The position numbers were made by a program, and so were the translations under genes. DNA of 20,697 nt, from assembly GCA_028290305.1 (NCBI GenBank), contig JAQGKC010000385.1:1-20697 (forward strand), in the 5' to 3' direction. Positions 1 through 6,779 of the stretch are shown one piece after another. The number at the start of each line of letters is the position of its first letter. The stretch's first letter is position 1. The notes beneath the pieces are model-generated. The model was not told the DNA's origin, did no database searches, and saw nothing but the letters and a program-made list of their open reading frames with translations. Origin of the DNA: Bradyrhizobium sp. (GTDB taxonomy: Bacteria; Pseudomonadota; Alphaproteobacteria; Rhizobiales; Xanthobacteraceae).

Positions 1-1
1 G

Positions 2-970
2 ACGGATCGATGGCTGCTGCTGATCCATCAGCTGCCAGCCAAGCCGGCTTATCTACGAGTCAAGATCTGGCGGCGGCTCCAGGCGCTGGGAGCAGTCGCC
101 GTCAAAAATGCGGTCTACGCGCTGCCGGCAAACGAGCAGACCCAGGAGGACTTCGAATGGGTACTCAAGGAGATTACCGAGGGTGGCGGCGAGGCTATGA
201 TCTGCGAGGCCCAGCTGATCGACGGGGTATCGGACCAGGAGGTCCGGTCGCTGTTCACGGCCACTCGCGACAAGGACTATGAGGCGATCGCCAAGGAGGC
301 GAGGGCTTTGACCGAGGCTCTACGCCGGGACCCGAAAGCCATGACCCAGGTTGAAGGGAGAGCGCAACTGACGCGCTTAAAAGCCAAGCTGGTGCAGGTT
401 GTCGCGATCGACTTTTTCGGCGCGAACGGCCGCGAGACGGCCGACGGGCTGCTCACCGGCTTGGAGACCAAGCTCACGGAGGGTACTGCGGTGGAAACAT
501 CTGAAAGTGGAGCGGCGCATCAGACTGCTGACTTGGGACACTTAAAGGATCGCACATGGGTGACGCGCGAGGGGGTGCATGTCGACCGCATCGCCTGCGC
601 GTGGCTGATCCGGCGCTTCATCGACCCAGGGGCGAGGTTTAAGTTCGTGTCTGGCAAAGGCTACGCGCCGAGCTTCGGCGAGCTGCGCTTCGACATGTTC
701 GAGGCCGAATTCACCCATGAGGGCGACCGCTGCAGCTTCGAGGTGCTGCTCGGCCACGCCGGCCTGACCGACCCAGCGCTCCAGGCGATCGCCGAAATCG
801 TCCACGACATAGACCTGAAGGACGGCAAGTTCGGACGGGACGAAACCGGCGGCATCAAGGCTCTGATCGCCGGCGTCGCGACGGCGCACCGGAGAGACGA
901 GGAACGGCTCACTCGCGGCGGCGCGATCTTCGACGACCTCTACGAATACTTCAGCAAGAAGCGCGGCTGA
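2..970 (+). CDS. chrB: Chromate resistance protein ChrB, 5' end cut by the window edge
   Basis: ChrB proteins sense chromate and control the chrA efflux gene. The reading frame is open from base 2 to the stop at 968-970, about 322 codons, so the true start lies left of the window. The first internal ATG (197) is not the start, because family sequence (tryptophan- and leucine-rich start, then AYLRVKIWRRLQALGAV and VKNAVYALP) runs upstream of it. The C-terminal half (codons about 180-320) carries the ChrB C-terminal signature: GVHVDRIACAWLIRRFIDP, then FDMFEAEFTHEGDRCSFEVL, then IVHDIDLKD. The DRIACAWLIRRFIDP stretch is the strongest evidence. No chrA lies downstream; the gene is followed after 115 bp by a dead insertion sequence. 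The identification is firm. Whether the whole chr operon survives cannot be seen here. Confidence 0.9.
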   Translation, partial: TDRWLLLIHQLPAKPAYLRVKIWRRLQALGAVAVKNAVYALPANEQTQEDFEWVLKEITEGGGEAMICEAQLIDGVSDQEVRSLFTATRDKDYEAIAKEARALTEALRRDPKAMTQVEGRAQLTRLKAKLVQVVAIDFFGANGRETADGLLTGLETKLTEGTAVETSESGAAHQTADLGHLKDRTWVTREGVHVDRIACAWLIRRFIDPGARFKFVSGKGYAPSFGELRFDMFEAEFTHEGDRCSFEVLLGHAGLTDPALQAIAEIVHDIDLKDGKFGRDETGGIKALIAGVATAHRRDEERLTRGGAIFDDLYEYFSKKRG

Positions 971-1085
971 CTTGCAGCAAGCGTTCGATGATCCAGCCTC
1001 TTTTGCCGGCCCATCCCTCGAGCGCCTTGTCGCCAAACACTTGTTCCCCGTCTGCAGCCCAAGCTTGTCGCCGGGCGTCACCGTC

Positions 1086-1102
1086 GTGCGTACCGGAAAC
1101 CT
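1086..1102. repeat. Left terminal inverted repeat of the IS
   Basis: The 17-bp sequence pairs with the reverse complement of 2110-2126 with three mismatches. It overlaps the last two bases of the transposase stop codon. Confidence 0.75.
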
Positions 1103-2067
1103 AAACCCGGACGTAGTGGTGGTGAAGTCCGCCGAGGATCCGGCGTGACGAGATGATTCCGGTTCGCTGAATAGGACGCGAGACAGGAGCATCCTTGTTC
1201 AAGGAGCGATGGGTTCTCATGTTGTTGTAATAGTTTTCGTAGATCGCAGAATCCGACGCAGATGCGGTTCGCCCCAAATGATGACATGATCGAGAAACTC
1301 GCGGCGGATCGATCCGATCAGCCGCTCGGCACAGCCATTCTGCCAGGGTGAGGCCGGCGCAGTGGGCCTGTCCGGATGCCCATGGAGCGCAATCGGCGCG
1401 TGACAACGCTACCATAGATCCGGTCGCGATCGCGGATGAGGTAGTGAGGCTCATCCCAGGGAAATGCCTCCGTTATTTGACATGCAACCCATTCTGACGT
1501 CGGATTTGCTGTGACGTTGATCCAGACGAGGTCTCTGCGGCTGAGCCGACGATGACCAAGGCATAGAGCAGTCGAAACCGATGGTTGGAACAACGAACAG
1601 GTCCATGGCGGCAATGTCCGCCCCCGTCGTTTGACCATGTACTTGGCGACGCTCGACTGCGCGACCTCAAACCCGAGCTTGAGCAGTTCGCCGTGGATGC
1701 GTGGCACGCCCCAAAGCGGATTTTCGACGCTCATTCGCCGGATCAATCCGCACAGCTCCGTGTCGATCTGCGGTCGCCCGCCCTGTGGGCGCGACTTCCA
1801 ACGCCAGTAGCAACGAAAGCCGGCCCTGTGCCAACGCACGAGCGTCTCGGGCCGCATGATTGTGAGAACCTTCAGGATTGATGGAAACCAGCGATACAGC
1901 TGGATCAAGAACCTGCGATCAAGGTTCGTGAGCCGGCCGCGACCATGCAGCCTACGCCTCAAGACAATCAACTGATGTCGAAACACCGCGTTCTCAGCTT
2001 CAAGCCGCAACTTCGACTTGAATGGCGAGGCCAGGGCGGCCAGAGCGAAACAGAGCAGCCCGATCAT
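1101..2067 (-). pseudogene. Frameshifted DDE transposase
   Basis: Read right to left, the first frame starts at the ATG at 2067 (MIGLLCFALAALASPFKSKL). It carries the N-terminal segment with RLEAENAVFRHQLIVLRRRL and then a helix-turn-helix-like part ending in QSSVAKYMVKRRG. After about residue 150 (near 1620) the coherent sequence jumps frame (DLFV/CSNHRFRLLYALVIV type sequence at 1550-1620) and returns for RRDLVWINVTANPTSEWVACQ and IRDRDRIYGSVVTRR, the first part of the integrase core. Near 1380 it is lost again. The C-terminus is in another frame and ends NNMRTHRSLNKDAPVSRPIQ...GGLHHHYVRV. A segment of roughly 15 residues also seems deleted after MVKRRG. At least three frame breaks mean no functional transposase. 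Confidence 0.85.
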
Positions 2068-2109
2068 TCCGCCAGCTTAGGCGATTCCATCACGTCATCA
2101 ACTCAGATG

Positions 2110-2126
2110 AGGTTCTCGGTACACAC
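2110..2126. repeat. Right terminal inverted repeat of the IS
   Basis: This is the inverted partner of 1086-1102 (14/17). The outer edge lies only 5 bp from the -35 hexamer of the Xre/RES operon, so the IS landed immediately upstream of that promoter without breaking it. Confidence 0.75.
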
Positions 2127-2131
2127 AGGGG

Positions 2132-2172
2132 TTGCGTCTTGTCCGGTTTTGGACTATATTCGTATCTGGACA
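2132..2172 (+). promoter_or_regulatory. Promoter and likely autorepression operator of the Xre/RES operon
   Basis: A -35 TTGCGT (2132-2137) and a -10 TATATT (2155-2160) are separated by exactly 17 bp, 26 bp upstream of the GTG start at 2186. Two inverted repeats overlap it: GTCC..GGAC at 2141-2154 within the spacer, and a wider pair TGTCC (2140-2144) / GGACA (2168-2172) centred on the -10. Xre antitoxins of this type usually repress their own operon, so these half-sites are the natural operator candidates. The promoter call rests on hexamer match and spacing only. Confidence 0.6.
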
Positions 2173-2185
2173 TAGGAGCGTACCC

Positions 2186-2710
2186 GTGAACGACAGTGAG
2201 CGGAGCCCGGCGGATACTGAAAGAGGACCGCAGCGGCTTGATAACTCACGATTTGCGCCGGCCAACCGAAAGCGGCTCAGCCCCCCTGCTTTGCGCACCT
2301 TCCTGGCCATTGCTGACCTATGGGGATTAACCGAAGAGCAGCGTCTCCTGGTCCTTGGGTATCCCGCACGATCCACATATCACAACTGGTGCAAGCAGGC
2401 GCGCGAGCATGGCGCTTTCACCCTCGATGTGGACGTCCTCACGCGGATTTCTGCGGTGCTCGGTATCCATCAAGCTCTTGGAATTCTCTTTCTGACTGAA
2501 CGGCTCGGTGCTGAGTGGTTGCGGACCGCACACGACGCTGTGGTCTTCGGCGGGCGACCGCCGCTCGACCTCGTCACCAGCGGCTCACAAGATGGGTTGC
2601 TCTCGGTCCGCCGTTTCCTCGACGGCGCGCGTGGCGGCCTCTACATGCAGCCCAACACGATTGATGAGGCATTCACACCTTACAACGACACGGAAATCGT
2701 CTTCCGGTGA
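2186..2710 (+). CDS. Xre/MbcA/ParS-family antitoxin
   Basis: This is the antitoxin of a RES-Xre type II toxin-antitoxin pair. It should bind and block the RES toxin and repress the operon. The 174-residue protein has an Xre-like helical DNA-binding region at about residues 30-95 (LRTFLAIADLWGLTEEQRLL, then the Y-x-x-W of STYHNW). It ends with the MbcA/ParS toxin-binding domain at about 115-155 (FGGRPPLDLVTSG, then SVRRFLDGARGGLY), the diagnostic part. An in-frame ATG exists at 2132, but GTG 2186 is preferred. AGGAG (2174-2178) lies 7 bp before it, and the upstream ATG would start inside the promoter. The stop overlaps the RES start (GTGA), giving translational coupling. Confidence 0.9.
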   Translation: MNDSERSPADTERGPQRLDNSRFAPANRKRLSPPALRTFLAIADLWGLTEEQRLLVLGYPARSTYHNWCKQAREHGAFTLDVDVLTRISAVLGIHQALGILFLTERLGAEWLRTAHDAVVFGGRPPLDLVTSGSQDGLLSVRRFLDGARGGLYMQPNTIDEAFTPYNDTEIVFR

Positions 2711-3378
2711 CGGACACTGTTGCGCCCGCGCCGCGGCCTACCCATCGCCTGATCCCCTCCCAATTTCCGCCCATCGGACTGTTCGATACGGTTGCGACGA
2801 CGGCAGATCTTTCGGCGGCGATGGAACTCGTCGGCTGGACGAACGACCGGCTCGTGGCCGATCGCATTGATCGGCTGCCGCAGAGCGAATGGGTGTATGG
2901 CGCGCCCAACGCTAGCATCGTTATGGCAGCGTTTCTCCACGTCGCTCCCGGTGGAATGAGATTCAACGGACCGGAGCTCGGCGCCTGGTACGCAGCTGAC
3001 GATATTCGGACGGCGGCAGCCGAGGTCGGTCACCACCTGCGACGCGAAACGGTTGCTCGCGACGTAGCCACGATGAGCCGCACGTACCGGGCCTATGCCG
3101 CAACGCTGCTTGGGAGCTATCTCGATATTAGAGGACAACAGGTGACGCGTTCCGATGTGTATGCCAGCGAACGCTATGACGCGTCACAAAAACTTGGTGA
3201 GGAGGTTCGCTCGTCGGGTGCAGCGGGACTAATCTATGACAGCCTCCGTCGTCAAACTGGTGTCAACGTTGTCGCGCACCGGCCGCGCAACATTTTAGAT
3301 ATCGTGCAGACAGATCATTTCGAAATTACAGTCCTGGCAACGTCACGCACAATCGACGTCCGCAAATTGTCGAAATAG
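2707..3378 (+). CDS. RES-domain toxin
   Basis: RES toxins have an ADP-ribosyltransferase-like fold and deplete cellular NAD+. The protein is 223 residues, normal for the family. Visible features, by position, are THRLIP near residue 13 (conserved early arginine), RFNGPELGAWYA at 85-96 (Arg and Tyr), TAAAEVGHH with Glu106, and GLIYDSLRR with Ser179 followed by the C-terminal NVVAHRP. These match the conserved Arg/Tyr/Glu/Ser set of the family. The GTG start overlaps the antitoxin stop in a GTGA junction, and no separate ribosome binding site is visible, so expression probably depends on translation of the antitoxin. The frame is intact and the toxin looks functional. Confidence 0.9.
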   Translation: MTDTVAPAPRPTHRLIPSQFPPIGLFDTVATTADLSAAMELVGWTNDRLVADRIDRLPQSEWVYGAPNASIVMAAFLHVAPGGMRFNGPELGAWYAADDIRTAAAEVGHHLRRETVARDVATMSRTYRAYAATLLGSYLDIRGQQVTRSDVYASERYDASQKLGEEVRSSGAAGLIYDSLRRQTGVNVVAHRPRNILDIVQTDHFEITVLATSRTIDVRKLSK

Positions 3379-3705
3379 CGAGCTTCGTCCACCGCATTCC
3401 GCAAGCATATGCCGCAAATTGTTCGACAGAACTCTGTCTTAAATTTTGTGGCGGATTGGCGTTCCGAATTCAAGGCCCGATAGGACCGAGCCATGACGAA
3501 ACTATTGTTAGCTTCCGAGCTGCCGAAGCGCGCAAGTTTTCGCACGACGATAGACTTCGATCCGGTACGCCAGGACCGGAAGCCGTACGACTGAAGACGC
3601 CGGCTCTATCCCATTCTTGGACTCTGATTTCCTTTGTTGTTGTCCATCGTAGTGCCGATGGTTGTCGGGATCATCACCGTGCAATCGATATTAAACGGCG
3701 TTACG
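3379..3705. other. Intergenic stretch with one doubtful 33-residue ORF
   Basis: No convincing gene is visible between the RES toxin and the excisionase-like gene. A small ORF at 3493-3594 on the plus strand starts MTKLLLASELPKRASFRT and ends DRKPYD. It has AGGACCGAG a few bases upstream but no recognisable family. The long ORF spanning 3456-4001 is out of frame with the better gene at 3706 and has no protein-like features. I see no repeats or strong terminator. Confidence 0.4.
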
Positions 3706-4071
3706 ATGAAAGAGACCGTCGCTCAAAAGCGCAAGGGTGTCGCCGGGCTCAAGGAACCGGAGCTGGCGCTTGCACCGAAAATGCGCAGCGCCTCAGCTCG
3801 GCGCAACTCCCTTTCCGCCCGCTATCCTGTGAACGGTGCGTGGCCGGCAGAAATGCGAATAGACATGCTGGCGGCATATCTCGATTTCAGGAGCGTGCGC
3901 GAATTAGTGCTCGCTGTTTCTCGCGGCGAAGCTCCACCTCCCACCCGGTATCGCGGCGTGGGTCGGGCCAGGGAAGCCATTTGGGTCAAGGTTATTGTTG
4001 ACGAACACGTTGCTCCTGGAATCAGGGTCAGGCAGAATCTGGCAAAAGTCGACTTGGCAGCGCTCACATGA
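3706..4071 (+). CDS. Excisionase-like or DNA-binding protein next to the integrase
   Basis: The 121-residue protein has a conserved-looking core at about residues 40-95: YPVNGAWPAEMRIDMLAAYL, then the segment running from FRSVRELVLAVSRGEAPPP to GRAREAIW. This reads like the small helix-turn-helix or excisionase proteins that precede tyrosine integrases in alphaproteobacterial integrative elements. The start is uncertain. ATG 3706 gives a basic N-terminus; a TTG at 3634 would add a hydrophobic leader that does not fit such a protein, and ATG 3781 is also possible. The stop overlaps the integrase start (ATGA at 4068-4071), so the two were made together. Function is inferred from position and size; the fold is not certain. 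Confidence 0.6.
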   Translation: MKETVAQKRKGVAGLKEPELALAPKMRSASARRNSLSARYPVNGAWPAEMRIDMLAAYLDFRSVRELVLAVSRGEAPPPTRYRGVGRAREAIWVKVIVDEHVAPGIRVRQNLAKVDLAALT

Positions 4072-4890
4072 AGCCATTGAGAACCGCTTTAAAATTGCCC
4101 CGATACTGCCGCCGCAAGCCGCTGAAGAATGGCCGCTGGGCATACTTCTTTGAACCGCCCACCTGGGCGCGCAAGCAAGGGTGTGAGCTCGAAGCCGACG
4201 CGCTCGGTCAGAATTATTATGATGCTGCAGTCGCCCGCACCGAAAACGTTTTGCTTCCGGCGTTTGATTCATGGCGGACGGGCGGCCTGTCGGACCTTGC
4301 ACCCAAAGGACTCGCCAAGGGGTCCCTCGACTGGCTGGTTCATGAGTTCAAGAAGCAACAAAAATGGAAAGTCCCCACACCAAGCGAACCTATGAACAAG
4401 GTACAAAGCTCTTTGCGGCGCGGCCAAATAGCGTCTGTGTCGTTCACCCCAAAACTGGTGAGGAAGCATGGTGGCCCCTGTTCGATGAAACGGGCAAGGA
4501 GCTGTTTCCGGAGTTGATGCCGGAGTTGGACGCCATAAAAGAGCAGACGGTGGGCGGCCTCGTGTTCCGGCGCAATCACGGCCATCGCCGCGGTAGAGTC
4601 CCCCTTTCTTGGATAACGCCACGCGGCGGGCTCGATATCTGCGTGCCACGGTCAAGCGCATCATTCGAGCGGCCGGGCTTCGCGACGAGCTTAGCTTCAC
4701 GTCGTTTCGCCACGGCGGATTTACGGAAGGAGCAGACTCCGATCTCTCCGATGCCGAGCTGCGCGCGGCAGGACGCCACCGGTCGGCGCGGCAGTTACCA
4801 ACGTACGCGAAGCGGACCCGGAAGCAGTTTGTTTCCGGTGCCCAAAAGCGCCGCGCCGAGCGAACAAAACCAGCCGGTTTGTCGGAATAG
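4068..4890 (+). pseudogene. Tyrosine-recombinase integrase, frameshifted and internally deleted
   Basis: Three frames carry successive pieces of one integrase. Frame 1 (4068 to about 4380) has the N-terminal part, with GRWAYFFEPPTWARK and GLAKGSLDWLVHEFKKQQKW. Frame 2 (about 4380-4630) continues with TKRTYEQGTKLFAARPNSV and the PFDETGKELFPEL-type region. Frame 3 (about 4635-4890) has YLRATVKRIIRAAGLRDEL, SFRHGGFTEGAD, and the terminal GRHRSARQLPTYAKRT with the active-site tyrosine. The join TKLF/AARPNS seems to lack a large central segment, including the first catalytic arginine box; this is inferred from the short distance between landmarks. With two frame breaks and a deletion the enzyme is dead, so the element cannot excise on its own. 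Confidence 0.85.
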
Positions 4891-4924
4891 GCGCTTGGCT
4901 AGACTGCTAAGCTCTTGAAAGGAT

Positions 4925-4971
4925 TGGTGGGCGCACCAGGGCTCGAACCTGGGACCCGATGATTAAGAGTC
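4925..4971 (-). other. 3' fragment of tRNA-Lys(CTT): attachment site remnant
   Basis: On the minus strand this reads as the 3' part of a tRNA. It has an anticodon loop CTCTTAA (anticodon CTT, lysine), a T arm CCAGG-TTCGAGC-CCTGG, an acceptor strand TGCGCCC, and an encoded CCA end at 4925-4927. Upstream of the anticodon loop the sequence no longer pairs (CGGGA instead of the expected GATGA), and there is no D arm or 5' acceptor strand, so this is not a full tRNA. A 3' tRNA fragment 35 bp from an integrase gene is the classic attachment site left by integration into a tRNA gene. The intact tRNA-Lys should lie at the other end of the element, outside this window. Confidence 0.85.
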
Positions 4972-5215
4972 CCGGCGATCATCAGGTCTATCAATGACAT
5001 GCGTGCAAACCGCGGGGATAAAGCCCCTTTGATAACGTTGCGGTATTGCCTGCGGTGCAAACCGGTTTTCGACCGGAATCGGCGCTTACCACTTGGTTTT
5101 GTAGCCTCCCCACTTCCCATCCACTCCTGATTTCTCCATGTGACACGGTTGGCACATGAAACGGCTCTGTCGTTCGGCTAACGTTCCACCAGCGAGCAAG
5201 GATTCGGAGGCGTGC
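4972..5215. other. Junction region between the att remnant and the DUF4145 gene
   Basis: There is no gene I can support. It contains a small hairpin CCGGT-TTTCG-ACCGG near 5060-5075 and a GGGG..CCCCTTT element near 5016-5032; either could be a weak terminator. An inverted repeat CATGTG (5137-5142) / CACATG (5153-5158) lies about 60 bp upstream of the next gene and is a possible operator. Confidence 0.4.
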
Positions 5216-5950
5216 ATGTTTGGCCTATGGGGGCGCAAGGGAAAGTCCGGTGAGCCGCTTCCGGAGGCGAACGACGGGCCACCGGACTCACATCGACCGT
5301 CGGGCTTATGCCCCCGCTGCGACAAGCAATCGAGTTTCGATACCACGGGTCATCTGCCGATCACATTCGATGGTGGAACGGCTCACCCGCCACGCGGTGA
5401 GGCGGCCTACGAAACCTTCGACGAGCGCACCACGGGTTTCCGTTGCCGACACTGCCGCCAAGGATTCGTGGTCGTAGAAACTCAATGGGTTGGCGATGCG
5501 CCCAGCCGCGGTACCTATAGACCCGTCGGCTACCAAACATGGCGGGGCCATCACTGGTGGCCGGTCCCCGGTGCAGTTTTGCACGATAGCGTGCCGGCGC
5601 CGGTCCGCAGCGCGTTCGATGAGGCATGCAAGTGTCTAGCGTCTGATTGCCCGCGGGCAGGGACTGCGATGGCCCGATCCGCACTTGAAGGAATCGTGGT
5701 AGATCAGGGTGAAACGAAGGGGGTGTTGGTACAGCGTCTAAAAAATCTGGCCGATAGGGGAGTGCTGTTGCCGACGTTGGCCGCCTGGTCCAAGGAAGTG
5801 CGCTTGCTGGGGAACGATGCCGTGCACGATTTGACGGTCGACGTTTCGATGGAAGATGCAAGTCAGCTTGTCGAGTTCATTCGGGAGTTGGCAAAGTATA
5901 TCTACGTCCTACCCCACGACCTTCAGAAACGTTTGGCCAAGAAGCCTTGA
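5216..5950 (+). CDS. Zinc-ribbon and DUF4145 domain protein
   Basis: The 244-residue protein has an N-terminal zinc-binding module, CPRC at residues 32-35 and CRHC at 77-80. A C-terminal DUF4145 domain follows at about 125-230: RSAFDEACKCL, ARSALEGIV, and the characteristic LLGNDAVHD near 197-205. DUF4145 is a mostly helical, HEPN-like domain found alone or fused to restriction and other defence enzymes. Its biochemical activity is generally unknown. ATG 5216 is chosen over an upstream ATG at 5156 because GGAGG (5205-5209) sits 5 bp before it. The stop overlaps the next start (TTGA at 5947-5950), so the two genes form an operon. There is no signal peptide or membrane segment, so it is likely cytoplasmic. 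Confidence 0.8.
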   Translation: MFGLWGRKGKSGEPLPEANDGPPDSHRPSGLCPRCDKQSSFDTTGHLPITFDGGTAHPPRGEAAYETFDERTTGFRCRHCRQGFVVVETQWVGDAPSRGTYRPVGYQTWRGHHWWPVPGAVLHDSVPAPVRSAFDEACKCLASDCPRAGTAMARSALEGIVVDQGETKGVLVQRLKNLADRGVLLPTLAAWSKEVRLLGNDAVHDLTVDVSMEDASQLVEFIRELAKYIYVLPHDLQKRLAKKP

Positions 5951-6756
5951 GTACTCTGATCGATGTGTGGGACACCGAGACCTTCGATCAGGGGTTAATC
6001 TCCGAGCTGCGCGCCAGTGAGCAATTGGTCCGCGACTACCTGACCACAGATCGCCGTCAGTTTGAGGAGCGCGAGGCGTCGGATCGCTGGATGCCATACG
6101 CCAGCAACCCCTATGCTTCCGGGTACCTAGCGTTTCTCGAAGCGGTCGGCCGCGACATCATGCAGGCGAGAACGATCCGGGCATGGCACTACACGCGCCT
6201 GGTTGACGATGAAGTCCGTATCATTCGGACGAACGGAATTTACCCCGGGTCCCTTGATACCCTCCAGCGCAGACTCGATGCGCTAGTGACATTAGGGTCA
6301 CTTACCACGTCTGACGCGAAAGCCCTCTTCGCCGCGAGTCCATGCCACCACAAAGAACAGCGACCCGGTCGGCTCGGTAAATTTTGGATGACATCCAACC
6401 CGGTACTTAGCGATGACAGTGGGGTTGAACTTCTACTCGGCAACTGGGGCGGTGAAGCAACCTATTTCTGGCTTGAGGACAAAAGACTGGAAAAGCTCGT
6501 TGCCGAGATAGGCCAACCTCGCATTCTCGAAATTGCCGTACCGGTTGCCAATACAAATCACTGGTATTCGGCCGGTAAAGCCGTGGTGGCAGCATTTGCA
6601 CGCACGCTCGGCTGTCGGCCAGATCGCGGCGCCTTTGACCTTTACTCGATGGTGGCCCTTGGCCCCGAGGCTGTGCGCGCCATTCATACCGCGGGCGATG
6701 CAAACTTTAGCGCGATGGCCCGCGGGTATCCGGCTGGATTCTCGCTCGGCGAGTGA
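5947..6756 (+). CDS. Unrecognised protein, possibly ADP-ribosyltransferase-like, paired with the DUF4145 gene
   Basis: This is a 269-residue protein with no signal peptide or membrane helix. It starts at a TTG that overlaps the stop of the DUF4145 gene, implying coupled translation. The middle and C-terminal part look like a compact enzyme: RAWHYTRL at 79-85, RTNGIYPGSLDTLQRRL at 94-110, KFWMTSNPVLSDD at 145-157, then LLLGNWGGEATYFW at 162-175. An early His/Arg, aromatic residues and a later Glu in GGE recall the layout of ADP-ribosyltransferase folds (RES, DarT, PARP-like). This is pattern resemblance only, and I do not recognise a named family. As the second gene of a DUF4145 pair on a mobile region it could be the toxic partner. 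The frame is intact and the coding style matches its neighbours. Confidence 0.75.
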   Translation: MSTLIDVWDTETFDQGLISELRASEQLVRDYLTTDRRQFEEREASDRWMPYASNPYASGYLAFLEAVGRDIMQARTIRAWHYTRLVDDEVRIIRTNGIYPGSLDTLQRRLDALVTLGSLTTSDAKALFAASPCHHKEQRPGRLGKFWMTSNPVLSDDSGVELLLGNWGGEATYFWLEDKRLEKLVAEIGQPRILEIAVPVANTNHWYSAGKAVVAAFARTLGCRPDRGAFDLYSMVALGPEAVRAIHTAGDANFSAMARGYPAGFSLGE

Positions 6757-6779
6757 CGCGACGGCCTTGCGAGGGGCGC

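Larger units (their letters stand above)
1086..2126 (-). mobile_element. Degenerate insertion sequence with 17-bp terminal inverted repeats
   Basis: The element is about 1041 bp. It is bounded by GTGCGTACCGGAAACCT on the left and, read on the opposite strand, GTGTGTACCGAGAACCT on the right (14 of 17 identical). It encodes one DDE (integrase-core) transposase on the minus strand, now broken by frameshifts. The transposase stop codon (1101-1103) overlaps the left repeat, as is common in compact IS elements. I see no convincing target-site duplication, which fits an old insertion or later rearrangement. The transposase resembles one often seen in Bradyrhizobium-type genomes. I could not assign an IS family name with confidence. 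Confidence 0.8.

Noticed and set aside
542..1192. 216-codon minus-strand ORF
   Set aside because: It is antisense to chrB over most of its length and shows no family features; the plus-strand ChrB motifs are clear.
3634..3705. Hydrophobic leader if the excisionase-like gene starts at TTG 3634
   Set aside because: A membrane helix does not fit a small DNA-binding protein, TTG has no ribosome binding site, and ATG 3706 is in frame.
4925..4971. Functional tRNA-Lys gene
   Set aside because: The D arm, 5' acceptor strand and 5' half of the anticodon stem are absent.
5086..5346. Minus-strand ORF ending with a CQPCH motif (heme-binding or HNH-like)
   Set aside because: Only the last 25 residues look protein-like, the rest is antisense to the DUF4145 gene, and there is no start or export signal. 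A short CxxCH match is easily found by chance.
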